From: Theristus sp. LFF4_11
Taxonomy: Eukaryota > Nematoda > Chromadorea > Monhysterida > Xyalidae
Assembly (NCBI GenBank): GCA_030248135.1
Contig: JASANC010000646.1
Span: 37,790-101,789 of the forward strand
DNA length: 64,000 nt
Direction of reading: 5' to 3'
Shown: positions 33,643-45,790 of the stretch, piece after piece
Layout of the letters: each line of letters starts with the position of its first letter
Position numbering within the stretch: position 1 is the stretch's first letter
Translations under genes and position numbers: made by a program
Notes under the pieces: model-generated
Database searches by the model: none
The model's input: only the letters and a program-made list of their open reading frames with translations
What the model was told of the DNA's origin: nothing

Positions 33643-35431
33643 TCAACAGGCGTACAATCGTCGTGTCACCGTGACGTACGGCACGACATCGCAGCAACAG
33701 TGATCGATCACCGTTGACCGACCAGTGATCGGACGATTTCGCGCGTCCAAATAGACGAAGCAGACGGTCACCAAGTGGAGTGCTGCTGCGGCGATCAAGT
33801 GGAACAGCGCGTGCATGTACGGAATGCCTGCAGGTGGTCGAACAAGGACACTAAACGAACAAAACAAACAAACAGAAACAAAAAACAAAAAAATGTTAGA
33901 ATCGTACGCCGGGTTCACCAGTAAATTCAGCTCGGATTTTGTTTTTTATTCAAAAGTTGTTTTCATCAAAAAAAACGTTTTAACGCTTTTCAATAGAAGC
34001 TTTTTTGATTTTTTTCAAACATGCAAAATTTTCCGGTTTACCGAATCGCAGCAGTGCATCGCAGGCGGATCGATCGATAATCCAGCACGTCATCGAAAGC
34101 AGCCACAGCAGAAAGATGCGCGTGACGCAGCGGATGAAGATTTCGTCGCCAATTCGAAAATCGATAAAAGATCGTCATTAATACAATGTCAACCATTCAG
34201 CTGATTGCGTATAATTTAGTGTTCAACTGTAGCACATTATTCACCTTTTTGCTTCGTTCACCATGACGTACAGCACCGGCACTGCGGTGGTCATCAGGGC
34301 GAATGCGTTGAACGCAGGCGCCATGAACGCCAGGCAACTGGAGAGCACCGTGAATGCAAGCAGTAAACGACGAATGTTGGGCCTGCAAGCGAATGGGAAT
34401 AATGCTGTATTCATGAAGCAGTATTTAATGACCGCGCTGCTATGTTTTAACACAGCTACGCGTCACTTCTTACTGCTTCATGAATGCCGCTTAACATGGA
34501 GTTTTCAATCGCGGACTTGGGAAACAAAATCTCCGTGACAAATATGATAATAATGTGGCATTTCTCATCGCCACAAAAGCGAAAACGTTGGTTCACCAAT
34601 TTTTGCGTAGCCCTTTCGGAACACATGACAGCTGCGGTGTGACTACGAGGAACACTGTGGTGACCAGCCACAATATCGATAACTCGTCGAGAATTTGTGC
34701 TGAAAACGTTGGGTTTTCCATGTGCTGACAAAAAACTGGCAAAATTATCATTGTGCATACGCTAAAATGATGACCGAACAAATGTCCGGTCTCCTCCTGT
34801 CCGCCCCGGTGTTCGTGTCTCAAAAATAAAAGCGACCTAAAACGCAGAGTGCGGTGTTTCTCTGCCACCGATGATTTTCAGGAGTCCACTCGGCGCAGCC
34901 ACGCGGAAAAGAACACTCAGGCAAACAGACAGGACACGGGACACCAAAACCTGTTTTGCGTGAAACAAAAGAGAAACGGAGAGAGGTCGAAACGAAACAA
35001 AATGTTTTTTCTGATTTCCTCCCTGCAAATATTTTATAAGCTCGTACCAAACAAGTTCAGCGTCGCGTGATAGAGAAACGATGCCACTCCAACCCACGAG
35101 ACGAGCAGCAACGGGACAATCGCCTCTTGATAGTGCCGGAAATAACGGCGCGCTGTCAGGCCCGTGATTAGCGGGACGAAAATGATCGGGACTGCTGATA
35201 GCTGATAAAAATTGTGATTTTTTGCTGACTGTTGTCGTTTTTAGACAAACGAGACGTGAAGTATTTGCATTTTTGACTGCAAAAACTCAATTGCTAATTA
35301 AACGAACGGTAAATTCGGTTAGAGCGTCTGTAAAAACGGCTCACCGAATTAGCAAATTCAGCAATACTGCTGCTGGTCGTGTAGTCTGGTTCACACCAGC
35401 TGTAGCCGGACGCTGTGAACGAGCGAAGCAT
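33643..35431 (-). CDS. Alkaline ceramidase (ACER family, CREST superfamily)
   Basis: Integral-membrane zinc hydrolase of ER or Golgi that cleaves ceramide to sphingosine and fatty acid. Exons: 35431-35345 (start ATG), 35201-35048, 34699-34597, 34382-34245, 34154-34042, 33827-33643 (stop TGA), giving 259 residues, the usual family length. Motifs: YSWCEPDYTTSSSIAEFANS at the N-terminus; ASFLYHATLNLF with the catalytic Ser and His; QILDELSILWL with the catalytic Asp; WIIDRSACDAL; and HALFH carrying the two zinc histidines. Hydrophobic segments match a seven-span protein. Oddity: exon 5 should start at 34154, but the bases before it read TTTTCG, not the expected TTTTCAG, so a canonical acceptor is missing there. 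All other junctions are canonical and in phase. Confidence 0.9.
34185..34230. repeat. MITE family A end in ceramidase intron 4
   Basis: One arm only: TTCAGCTGATTGCGTATAAT then TTAGTGTTCAACTGTA. It lies inside the 90-bp intron whose acceptor is non-canonical and fills half of it. Confidence 0.6.
34408..34492. repeat. 80-bp palindromic element (family B), copy 2
   Basis: TTCATGAAGCAGTATTTAAT is mirrored by TTACTGCTTCATGAATG, with TAACACAGCTACGCG in the loop. It sits in ceramidase intron 3 and is related to 17170-17250. Confidence 0.78.
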
Positions 35432-36506
35432 CTTTTTTTGTCTTCCTTCTTTGACAGAACCCCAGTTGCCACTTTTATGTACATGTATCAGAGTGGTTTG
35501 TTTCAAAGTTGACTGAGCGAACAGAAACTTGTTGCTTGATTTTCATTCAAAGTTCGGTACAACCTTTTGTTACCTGGTTTTTAATACGTTTTCAGTTAAC
35601 CCTAATTTTAAATTGGTTCAAAAAAATCAGATGAGCAAAACTGTATTCGCTGAAAATTCAATTTTTTAGCTTTGACATTCGTGCTCGTCGCTATGCAACC
35701 ATTTGTGTATTTATCAACTACAAGCTAGCTGTGTCGTTTCTTGTTTCTTTGCATGACTCACGGAAACACTAACGCGTTGGGGTTGTATACAAAAAAAAGC
35801 TCAAATGTCAAATTTTTGGTCCCTTGGAGAATGTGCGGCTTCCGGGTGTAGGTATTAATATTTGGGTATGCGACCATACCCCATGCGAACCTAACCGTGC
35901 AAAGAACGCGCGAAATTTGAAAAAATAAGAGACGCTCAGAAACCCAATTGTGGGTCACATTTTACGTGCTTTTTTCCAATTAATTTTTGTTTCACCCATA
36001 CTGAAAAGACAAGGAGAGTGCTTTATTCAATCAGCTATACTGTAGTAAACATTTTCCAAGCTTAATGCTGATTCATCAATATTGGCAACTAACCCTACAT
36101 CTCAGCAGTTTACACGCTACACAACAAATGCCATGCTGTTATTCACAGCGAAAAATATTAGGCAGAAACGTATTCAAGGTCGCACGGATAACCAGGTGTT
36201 TCAACAGAGTGCCGTATCATGTTGCTTGTGTTTGCATTTCCACAAACTTCAATGCGCATAAACGCAAGCAACGACACCAGCCCTAAAATCAAATTGGAGC
36301 TACACTAACTTGATTCAGCAAGGTGGACACGCGAAAAACCACTAACACAATGTTTCACCTTCAGGCGCTTGAAACAAACAAAAAAATCAATCAAGACAAT
36401 GGGACCAAACAGAAGCAGCGAATTACCCGTATTATGAAAAATACTCTTTTTTGCTGAAACGATTTCTTAAAGTAGCTGCTGTTTAAAGGTAAAACTGAGC
36501 AAAACA
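35432..36506. other. Intergenic between divergent genes
   Basis: Shared upstream region of the minus-strand ceramidase and the plus-strand exonuclease, so it probably holds both promoters. No specific promoter motif or gene can be supported. Confidence 0.45.
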
Positions 36507-38294
36507 ATGGAGAGCGCGCGTAAATTTGCGAAACTTGACCAACCACGTTCAAAAGAAAGTTCCGATGACACTGACAGACAGACGAAATTTGCTCATCATT
36601 CAATGATGAATTTGAAACAGATCTCGGTTTGTTGGGTTTTTATCGTTTTCCTTGCTTTTGGTTTTGTGTTGTTGATTCATGAAACTGAATACAGAACTAA
36701 TCAAACTTTTCGACAAAAAATCTAACTTTTCAGAATGAATTCAAACACAACCAAGCTTCACAAAGCGGACAGCGCAAGATCAAAACTCTTTGCTTTTTTG
36801 ATCTTGAGTCAACTGGTCTTTTCAGCACCTGGGCCAACCGATCTAAGGAAGGTGTGCAAGCTGGCAATCAAATCTATCAGGTAGATTGAGCAATGGAAAG
36901 TTATTTTATTTTTTTGCCGTATTTCTTGATGTAGTTTTAGTGTTGTAAATATTTTACTTTCTGCACTGTTGGATTACTTTTGTATGATTTTGAAAACTCT
37001 TTACAGGCTAGTCTGGCGATACCTCCATGCAACTTCAGCGATCCAAAAATAACACAAATCGGGGCGATCGCGGTTTCAGTCAAAGATTTTCGAGAATACT
37101 TTGTCATGATGGGCAAGGAAGAGCATGACTGGTCGCTTGTCAAAGAATTCAAAATGTCTATAAACCCAGAAGTGGACGAGAGTTGCTGGAAAGAATATGC
37201 AACCCCTGTCTGGCCGGAGCGCTCGGTCTCAGAAATGACTGGCTAGTTTTTTTCAATTTTCTTACGAAATGCTTGCATCATTGAATTGTCGGTTTTTGTT
37301 GTTTATTATTATGGGGCGTTTTTCAGGACTGACACGTGAATTCCTTGAGTCGTGTCCAACGATTGACGAAGTTTGGCCGCATTTCATCGACTTTCTGCGC
37401 AGCCAACCACAGCCGTTGTGCCTAATTGCGCAAAATGGTAACTTTTATTTTTTGAGTATCTTTTTTTACTTTTCTAATTCAAAAAGGCTGCTTTTTGTTT
37501 TCTCAGGCGCTTCGTTCGATTTTCGCCTTTTGCACACTGCCACGCAAAACTTGCTTTCGTATCGACCGTATGCGCCTTGGTTGCTTGATTCGATGCTCGT
37601 GTTCATGATGCTTGACGAATGCTATCGAGAACTGTGCAAAAACGGTGTGTTATTAACGTCACAATCGTAAAGCGATTTTGACTTATTATATTTTACTTTG
37701 GTTCTGCGACTCAATGCGAGCATATAGCATTTGTGAGCAGTTTATATAGCTTGACGCGGGATTTCAAAACTGGTCAAGTGACTCTGAATTCTCAGATACG
37801 GTTGAGTAACTGCGGCCACTTTAAATTGAAGCATCATGCATAAAACAGATTTTGGTAGACGTCTGCAAACAATAACTTGCAAAGAAATCGACAACATTTA
37901 ATCGAGAATCAAAAATTCTTTTCAGGTGAACAACCCGATGACACATGTTCGTTCGCTCGACGGAATCGTCATTTGAAATTCAAAACTCGATTTCAAAAGA
38001 AGAAATAGTATGAAACTGTGATCAGCTTTGCCATCCTAATTTGGAACCGACGGCCACGCTTAACAAGAGCAGTCATACATAAGTCTTTGATCTTCGTCTT
38101 GTTTCAGTGGACCAATGTGGCACGACGCCTATCGAATGAGTCAATTGCGCCTGTGGCAAAGTTATTACGGCCGTGGAAGCGGGTACGCCGGACAACACAC
38201 CGGAATCGGTGACTCGAGGGCTCTGCTCCGTTTGGCCGCTCTCTACGGCGACGATTTTCTTTGCGCGCTCGATCGTGAAACGTTCCGCTCGTGA
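36507..38294 (+). CDS. DEDDh 3'-5' exonuclease, TREX-like
   Basis: Metal-dependent nuclease removing nucleotides from 3' ends of DNA or RNA. Exons: 36507-36626, 36734-36880, 37007-37241, 37327-37437, 37507-37644, 37926-38007, 38108-38294, giving 339 residues. Exo I: CFFDLESTGLFS supplies the first Asp and Glu. ITQIGAIAVS and FKMSINPEVDESCW follow as in this family. Exo II: PLCLIAQNGASFDFRLL supplies the second Asp. Exo III: HTGIGDSRALLRLA is the H-x4-D motif. Thus all four acidic residues and the His are present. Intron 3 appears to use a GC donor (TG|GCTAGT); phase fits only there. The first exon is hydrophilic and its donor (GTTTGT) is the weakest call. Length matches TREX1/2-type enzymes; exact substrate unknown. 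Confidence 0.88.
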
Positions 38295-38329
38295 TTTTCG
38301 TGCACGGTTGCATTTAGCAATCGACTACA

Positions 38330-38492
38330 GTCTAACTAACTAACATATCCAACTAAAAGCTTATTGGTTAATGAATTCAATCTGTGCATGGACTGCTGTG
38401 GAGGCGGAGTTGGGTTTGCACAGAAGCCATGCTTCACGTAACCACCAACCAATCAGTTAGTTGAATATGTTATAGAGTTGGACACTGTAGCT
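38330..38492. repeat. MITE family A, complete copy downstream of exonuclease
   Basis: Ends TACAGTCTAACTAACTAACA and TATAGAGTTGGACACTGTAG, with the central GAGGCGGAGTTGGG box. It starts 36 bases after the stop codon, so it is probably inside the 3' UTR or just beyond it. Confidence 0.85.
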
Positions 38493-41400
38493 GACTTTAT
38501 CCAGTCTTGCCTGCGCTGATATCCGTTTTGTGCTAATAACATACGCCTTTTGTCACTCCATTATTCTATGCCATTCCCCATGGTTCAACTTTGCTATTAT
38601 TCTTATTTCTCGCACCACATGTTTTTGTGTTTTTGTTTTCCTTGGTTTCCTGTTTTCTTCTGTTTCACTTAATGCTGAGTAGACGCGTTGGCATTGGACG
38701 TGCGTTTCATTTTTTATATTGGGCAGTTCATCAGAACTACTTCCGGCCAGAAATTATCGCATAACAAAAAAAAACAATCCTGCCAAATAAAGTGGAACCA
38801 ACGAACGTAAACCATGATAACGAGCGGAAAATCTGAAATCATTATAACCGGCGCGTTATTTTATTTGACGGCCATACCTGCGTAAACCACCGTAAGGGCA
38901 TGCATATGCCAATGTCATGTATGAATGAACCTTCAAACTTTGATCGGCTCACCATAAAACACTGTTTCGACAACGTCTACTGTCCATCGAAACTAGATTT
39001 TTAGTGTCATTCGTCACCGTAACAACAAATCCGTGTCTAAAAAACAAGCAATAACGACTCGTGTATTTATTTCCGGTATGCAGGAACTGCAAGCTTCATC
39101 GTAAACAAACTTTAGAAAGTCAGACTGTTTATATAGTCGAGCGCCCCGATCGATATGAAGTCATGTGAGGTCTGTCTACAGCATGCACCTGTCGTGATCC
39201 ATTCGTGAAAAATCAGCTCGAGTTGTGGTCTGAGGAAGCAAATATGACGGAACGAATGTCAGTGACGTCATTTCGGTGCCTAAAACCACGCATGATGGCG
39301 GAGTGAGGGGCCTACTCTCTAGTCACAATCAATAAGAACAGATCAGACCGCTCAATATGACCGCCACCAGTTCCGTGGATGTCCACACCTTACCCACTTC
39401 AGCGACTTGCCGGCGTCCCTGTCTTGTAAACATGCAAAAACGGGTCTAGAAATCAAGAATTGACACGTATTTTTTAGATCTCCTGGTGTTTTTTTACTAA
39501 CAAGGCAAAAAATGTTGTCTTTCGTGAAGAGAAGGGGTGTTTACCCTCGAAAAACAGATACAGTACTAGTAGCACCCCTTGCATGCATCGCATCACCTAC
39601 CCCTAAAATTCTTCGGTACCCCACAGTACCTCTCGGCCTCTCCCGACTTTTGTTTTGAAAAAAAAGGTTTTCATCTTCGATGCTGTTTGCTCAAGCACAT
39701 TCGAAAAAAATGCTATACTGTACCTAAATTGTCCTTATGTCGAAATATCAAACAAAACTCATATTATGCAGCAGAATACATGTGATACCGCAATACAAAC
39801 GAAACCGCAAACAGCGAACTTCATGTATGTCAAGCAGCGGTTATCAGTTGAGTTAAGTTCAGTTCAGTTGAGTTGAGTTGAGTTTAGAAAGGGCACTGTT
39901 CACTGTTTCACATTGTTTTCTTTTACAAGCTTTACAAACAATAAACCCTATCTATCATTCATACCTCAGCTTTTTTGTTGGTTTTGTGCATTATTTCTTG
40001 TTTCGAGCTGAGTTTTGGCGCTGAGCTTGAACTCAATAGTGTCAAGTACGTGACAAAGGCAAAGGTTACTCCGAGTTTCGAGTGTTGTTCGAGTTTCGAG
40101 GCGTGTGTTGGTGTTCCGCCGTTGGAAAACTGAGCGAACACAGATTCAACGGTGCTTACAGCAAACACCTACGGTGCTTACTGCTGAAACACACAAAATG
40201 AACGATGCTCAAAAGCCTTCAATAATCAATATTATTGTATAATCACAAAGCAATATATTTACTGCCACATTACATGCCAATAATAGCTCGTTTGGTACAT
40301 TGTTCAGTTTCCAAGCCACATGTTGATGCTAACAGTGGTATGTTTGCTAACCTGAGCCACGCAAAAACTGCCTACATCGTTGCATCCAAAATTGCGAGAC
40401 ACTTTCAGTCTAACTACAATGTATAGCCATTTATTGGAATTTTCATCCAAACCATTCAACTCCTAATTCCGGCACAACCAAGAAAATGAATTGAAATGGG
40501 ATGTACTTGTATATACAGTATGTTTCTTCAAATGCGTCAGATTTTTTTCTATAGCACGCGAAACTTTAAATTAAAAAACAATAAACTGAGATTAGGTTTG
40601 GTTAAAATAAAAAACGTATCTTTTGTCAAACCGATTTCAATTTTTTTCTTCTCTTGCGTCCTCTGTCGAAAATGGTGACAGATTTAAAGAAACATGCTGT
40701 AACTAGCTTTCGCGTTGTTTTTTGTTTTTGTTTTTTGTAAATCAGAAACATGTGTGCGTCTTATTGCTTTTGCACTCCAACCATTGCGTGCAACAATTAT
40801 AAGATATATACTGAATTACAACAATTTGATCATGCCCATTCGCGAGCGAAGCGGACAGCAGATGCCGGCATAATATGGACCATTGGTCGTTCGCGCTAAA
40901 TTTCCAAAATAACTTTGCCGACGACTTTGCTTTCATCCTTCATGTTGACCGTTTTCAAGTTATTTTTTGTCAGCTGCTGTATCCATTCATTTGGTGCACG
41001 CAGCAAACCATACACAGCGCCTCCTTTCAGGCTTTTATCTTTCAGTTCACATGCAAAAATTAACCGACGACGTCATCGTTGTTGTCAAACAACAAAAATG
41101 CATCTTGAGCTGTTGAATAAAAGTTTTCTGAATTTTGCGGTCGCTAACCTTTGAGTTTATTTTTAGCATGAAATGAATGCTGGAAATTCAAAAGAAACGC
41201 GTTTTAAAAGAATCCAGATCCACGAAAAAAGAAGGGTGCGGAATGTGAGCAGCCTCCGCTCGGTCGACTAATCAGTTCAACTGTACACTGTGCGTTCAGC
41301 CAACCACACCCCCTAGAAATGTGCGAAAATGGCACGGCACTACATTTGTATTACGCTTACACAAAACTGTCAGACAGGTTTTCTCACTTGTCCCTCACTC

Positions 41401-42007
41401 TTTTGAGCTGAAATTTTTAGCAATTAAATTAGACTTTATTCTGTTTTCAAACGTTCATAAACGCCGTACTTGTGACGTGTAACGTATCAGTTACAGCCAG
41501 TTGTTATACCGAGCCATAATTTTTCCTCTATATCCACTTCCCAAAAACCTGCCACCTGAAAATGCGCGAAACGGCTCTATATTCATTATATACTGCGAAG
41601 CTGCAAACTGAACTGTGCAACAGATCCGAAAATAACAACAAAACGTGCACATACATGTTTGATCCACCGTGCCAACTTCAGGTGCGAAGTGCGAATGTCT
41701 ATCACTCATTAATCGTCCACTGTTGGCAAATTATTCATAAATATAGATAATTAAAAACGTGAATATGCCCAACGAATTGTGAGTTTTGTCCAACATTTCG
41801 GGCTCATGTAAAAGTGAGAATACTATCGTAAAAGATCACTGATTAGACAAATCCATATTCTACCTTTTATATGCGTCTTTCGCATTTTTAGATACGAATA
41901 AAATGAGCAAACCGATGGAATAAAATCAATCAATCAATAAATCAATTGTATGTGAGAATGTAAAAAACCAACCGTGAAAATAATAAAAACATTCAGTCCT
42001 AGAAATA
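38493..42007. other. Gene-poor stretch
   Basis: No coding region, tRNA or rRNA signature can be supported. A GAGTT/CAGTT simple repeat lies at about 39846-39882. The rest is unique AT-rich DNA. Confidence 0.5.
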
Positions 42008-45000
42008 ATGACTTCTACCGCTGCAAAAACACGGCTCATCAACGCGCTTTCGTTTGTGATTCTACTTGGTGCGGCCTATAATTTGTTAGCGTATCGTAAC
42101 CGAATAGCGGAGTGGTCACCAAAGTTGACAGAAATCTACAATTTGAGGTTAGTTTTCCACAAAGTTTGCTTGTCAGGACTGTCAAGACAAACGTGGCATC
42201 ACCAATAAGCTACTTTCCAGTTATACATGTAGGTGACAATAATTGCTACTAAAACTTGTTCTCGTAACATTGCGTGCACATTTGTTGCGTTACACTCTAA
42301 AAACAGCTTTTACTTATCCAAGAGCAACTCACAGCTCTTGGATATGAATCTCTAATATGAATGGATTAGGGAATTAATTTTTGGATACTTGAAGCCCTCA
42401 TTGCAGTTTTTTTGGACTGTGACACTAAAAGTGGTAAGCGTGTCTCTCTCATAAGCGCGCTTGGTTTCATTGTGTCATGATAAACACATAAGGGTAAAGA
42501 AAATTTGAGGCAACATGCCAAATGAGAATTTCTAAAAGAAAGCAAAAAAAACTCCAGGCAAAAATTGACCATTGTTAACGTCGGCATAAAAAGGTAAAAA
42601 GGCCGTTTCTAATCACAGAAAATGAACTTTTGCTGTCGTTATTGCTTGGTCGGTACTGTAAATTGTGAACGTATCGTATACTGACGCTTGCTTATTTCGT
42701 TTGCTTTACATTCGAACGGGAGCAAAAAAACATCACTATGATTTTTAAAAAAGCTAGTGCACATGCGCTTTTAACTCTTCTTTTCATCGTTTTCTATCAG
42801 AAACAAACTTTTCCTCGTTCATCAACCTTTTTTCAGCTTTCAGGCATTGACAGAGCGACTTGAGGTCTTGAAACGAAATCGTACTGCTGCTGACAGTAAG
42901 AGCCGCACGAATGCAGAAATTCGGTTCTTCCTAAAACACCCTGTACTCAGTGACGTCATACTGATCATTGCCAGCTATAATCTGTCGTCCGCCGTGCCAG
43001 GGCTGGGTGGATTCAGAAAATCCTTTTTTTATGCTGGAAGGAAGGTTTCTTTCAAAATGCAAAAGTTTACAACTTAGAAAAGCGTCTAAATGAGTTACTG
43101 AAGCCACATGCAGAGAATTTTCCTTGAAGTACCTCAACGTCAAAATCAAACGCATTTCCAACCCAGGCAGTAGGCACGGGTCAAAATGCTAGTATGATGA
43201 CCAGAAGCAACAAAAAAACAGGCAACGCGGCGAGACATATTCTTGATGATATACTCTTATGAGAGTCTTGAAAGTTGACGTTATTCTGCAACTGCTCGAA
43301 ACCATTGAAGCTACTTTTCGAGATGTTTTGAAACCACCAAAGCCCATAGAGCACTGGCCAAAAATGAACTGTCGAAAAACTCGCCGTACGTCGGCGAAAA
43401 CGCCGTTCTTCGTTTGCCTACACGATATCGAAATCGATCAATTCATCTCTGCTGACATCAACAGAACTGGCATCTGGGAGCAGCATATCAATGGAAAACT
43501 GGCCAACTGTTTCGTTGGTACATGCGTAGTAGTCTCTGTTTGTTGGAGCCTGTCAGAGAGAGCATTTAGACTAGGAATTAGGACTCACTCACTCATCTGG
43601 CAGGTTAGGGTCTACGCACTTGTAAGAATGACAGACTTTATCTTCTTCTGTCTTTTGTTTCATGTTTTGCTAGCTTGTTTTTTAATATGTACCCTTGTTC
43701 TTTATTCGTTCAATGTGACTGCAGTTGCGTGTGACTGGCCGATGTTTTCTTTTCTTTGCACAGAAAAACACTTTTCTTTGTGTTTGCACTTTACTTTTGA
43801 ACATCAAACTGCTTCGCACCACACTAACTAGTACCCTAGAAAGGTCACGTCCCGCACTCTCAACACACTATGTCTTCGCTCCCAAAAGTTTCAATCAAGT
43901 TGTTTGGTAAACTTGTAATGCGATAACTTGATGCGCAACAAAAGAACCTCTCCCGTTTCAGCGGTTCCAAATTGCAAACCGCGCTCACAGACACGTTTCA
44001 TGAGCAGAACGGTGTTCGGCCGGTCGACCGTGATCCGTCGATTGCGGTCTACAATTTCACGGTGCCGTTCGTCGAGCAGCGCGCTCACCAAATCGCGTGT
44101 CGTCCCGCGAATCTGCGGCCGAGTTTCATGATCTGCGTGCATCCGACGACGAGCGACGTCTTCGTTTCGGGCTCAATTGCGAAACAGGGCAACTGGGAGG
44201 CCGGACTGAGTCAACTGATCGCTGGTTACTGTCGCGGTCTGTGTGTGTGGGTTTTTGTCCATCCGTCCCTAGCAGCTGTGTGGTTGGTTTTCGGTCAGCT
44301 GCCGCAGTCAAAACGGCCAAACACACAAACAAAACTCGAAAGTGTGTCAGATGTTGCAACTGATCAGAGAGCATGGAGCTTTTTTGCATGGCACGACACT
44401 ATAATTTTTGCTGTTGTTGTTTTCAAACTAACCCGCTGGCTTTCACCATATTTTATCCTGCTCAAAAACGCCGGTGAAAACGCCAGATTGTTTGCAGTGC
44501 AATCGTTTTTGCCTCCATTGTACTATCCTCCCCACGCACGATGTGAAGTTAAGTTCTCCGCATTGAAAGTAGCACAAGTAACCTGCGACAGTAAAACTAA
44601 CCGTTTAGTAAGACTAAACGTACTCCTGATAATTTTGTAAACTTCGGAACTAAACGAGTATACTTTTGTAAATCTGGAACATTATAATCAGTTCGAAAAA
44701 AACGCATTCAGCGTTCCCGCAATCGACCTTCGTTGACCTCGGCGCCAACCTCGGCATGCACGCACTTTTCGCGGCCGCACTTGGCCGTCCCGTCGTGGCC
44801 GTCGAGCCGTCAGTAGAAAACTGGCCGCACCTCCATAAAGCGGTCCTGATGAACAATTTCACGGACCGTTTCACTTTGCTACCGTACGCGGTCTCCGACC
44901 AGCGGACGACGGTGACGATGAGCAAGAACGACCGAAATTTAGGTCAGCAATAAAATTGGGTAAAAATCAATTTTTTTGACAAACAGTTCTTGGAATTTGT

Positions 45001-45790
45001 ACATCTGCTGGAGATACTGTTCTATTTTATTAGTGCTTTTTTGTTTTCTAGTTTTGTGCTTTTGCTGTTGTTTGAACCTGGGTCACAGCTTGCCTCAGCT
45101 TTAGTGTTTACGTAAGCATTTTTTCTGTGATGTCAGGAAAATCTAACACACTAATCGATTTCGACTGCATAACAATTTTGCAAATTTGAAACTAAACAAA
45201 ACCCGAAACAATATTGCTGTTTTCAGGCCACACGTACATCATGCAGAATAACAAAGCCGAGTCGAAGTTCAAGTTTGAAATACGAACAATCCTCCTGAAC
45301 GATTTGGCGCCATTCATCAAGACGAAGGATGTAATTTTGAAAATTGATGTGGAACAACACGAATGTTACGTTATACGCGGTGGCAAGCAGTTTTTTGAGG
45401 TGAGAGACACCACAAAACACCTGGTGTCAAGATTTTTCTATTATTTTTTTCAATTTTAATTCTATTTTTGGATTCCGTACTTTTCAAAACTCAAAACACC
45501 AACCTTCGACGGTTTTTTGCCCCTTTTGCTCGTTCCAGACCTTCAACGTCCCCTACGTACTGATGGAGTGGGGTTTCATCCGCGGTGTGGCCGAACAATG
45601 CAAACAGGACATGCTGCGCATCTTTGACGAACTGGGCTACGTTGCACAGAAGATGAACGGAGCCGCCATAGATTTAGCCCGTGAAACACCGATGGACATA
45701 ATTTGGGTAAAAAAGCCTCGAACAGTGACCACAAAATTGCCGGTGCACCAACCTGCCACCACCACCAGCACGCCAAAGTCGCCATCTTAA
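42008..45790 (+). CDS. FkbM-type S-adenosylmethionine methyltransferase, membrane-anchored
   Basis: Exons: 42008-42147 (signal anchor ALSFVILLGAAYNLLAY), 42837-42895, 43266-43517 (cassette A), 43962-44224 (cassette B), 44712-44942, 45227-45399, 45539-45790 (stop). The catalytic half is clear: TFVDLGANLGMHALFAAALG is the SAM-binding glycine motif, followed by RPVVAVEPS; then VILKIDVEQHECYVIRGG and YVLMEWGFIRG, all typical of FkbM methyltransferases. Cassettes A and B each encode an F-x-C-x-H...D-x-F-x-S...G-x-WE block and both end in phase 1, fitting the same downstream exon. Exon 1 can enter B directly in phase (353 codons in total) or reach A through exon 2 (369 codons). These enzymes O-methylate sugars or small molecules; the acceptor here is unknown. 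Type II topology suggests Golgi or ER lumen. Confidence 0.83.
42940..43192 (+). mobile_element. Helitron 3' end in methyltransferase intron
   Basis: The terminal GGCACGGGTCAAAATGCTAG (CTAG at 43189-43192) is nearly the same as the Helitron terminus at 11760-11778. The hairpin is decayed and the 5' end is not identifiable. Confidence 0.55.

Noticed and set aside
36507..36725. Stand-alone 72-residue single-span protein (QISVCWVFIVFLAFGFVLLI)
   Set aside because: Its first 40 codons splice in phase into the exonuclease; the hydrophobic part then falls in the intron. The alternative cannot be fully excluded.
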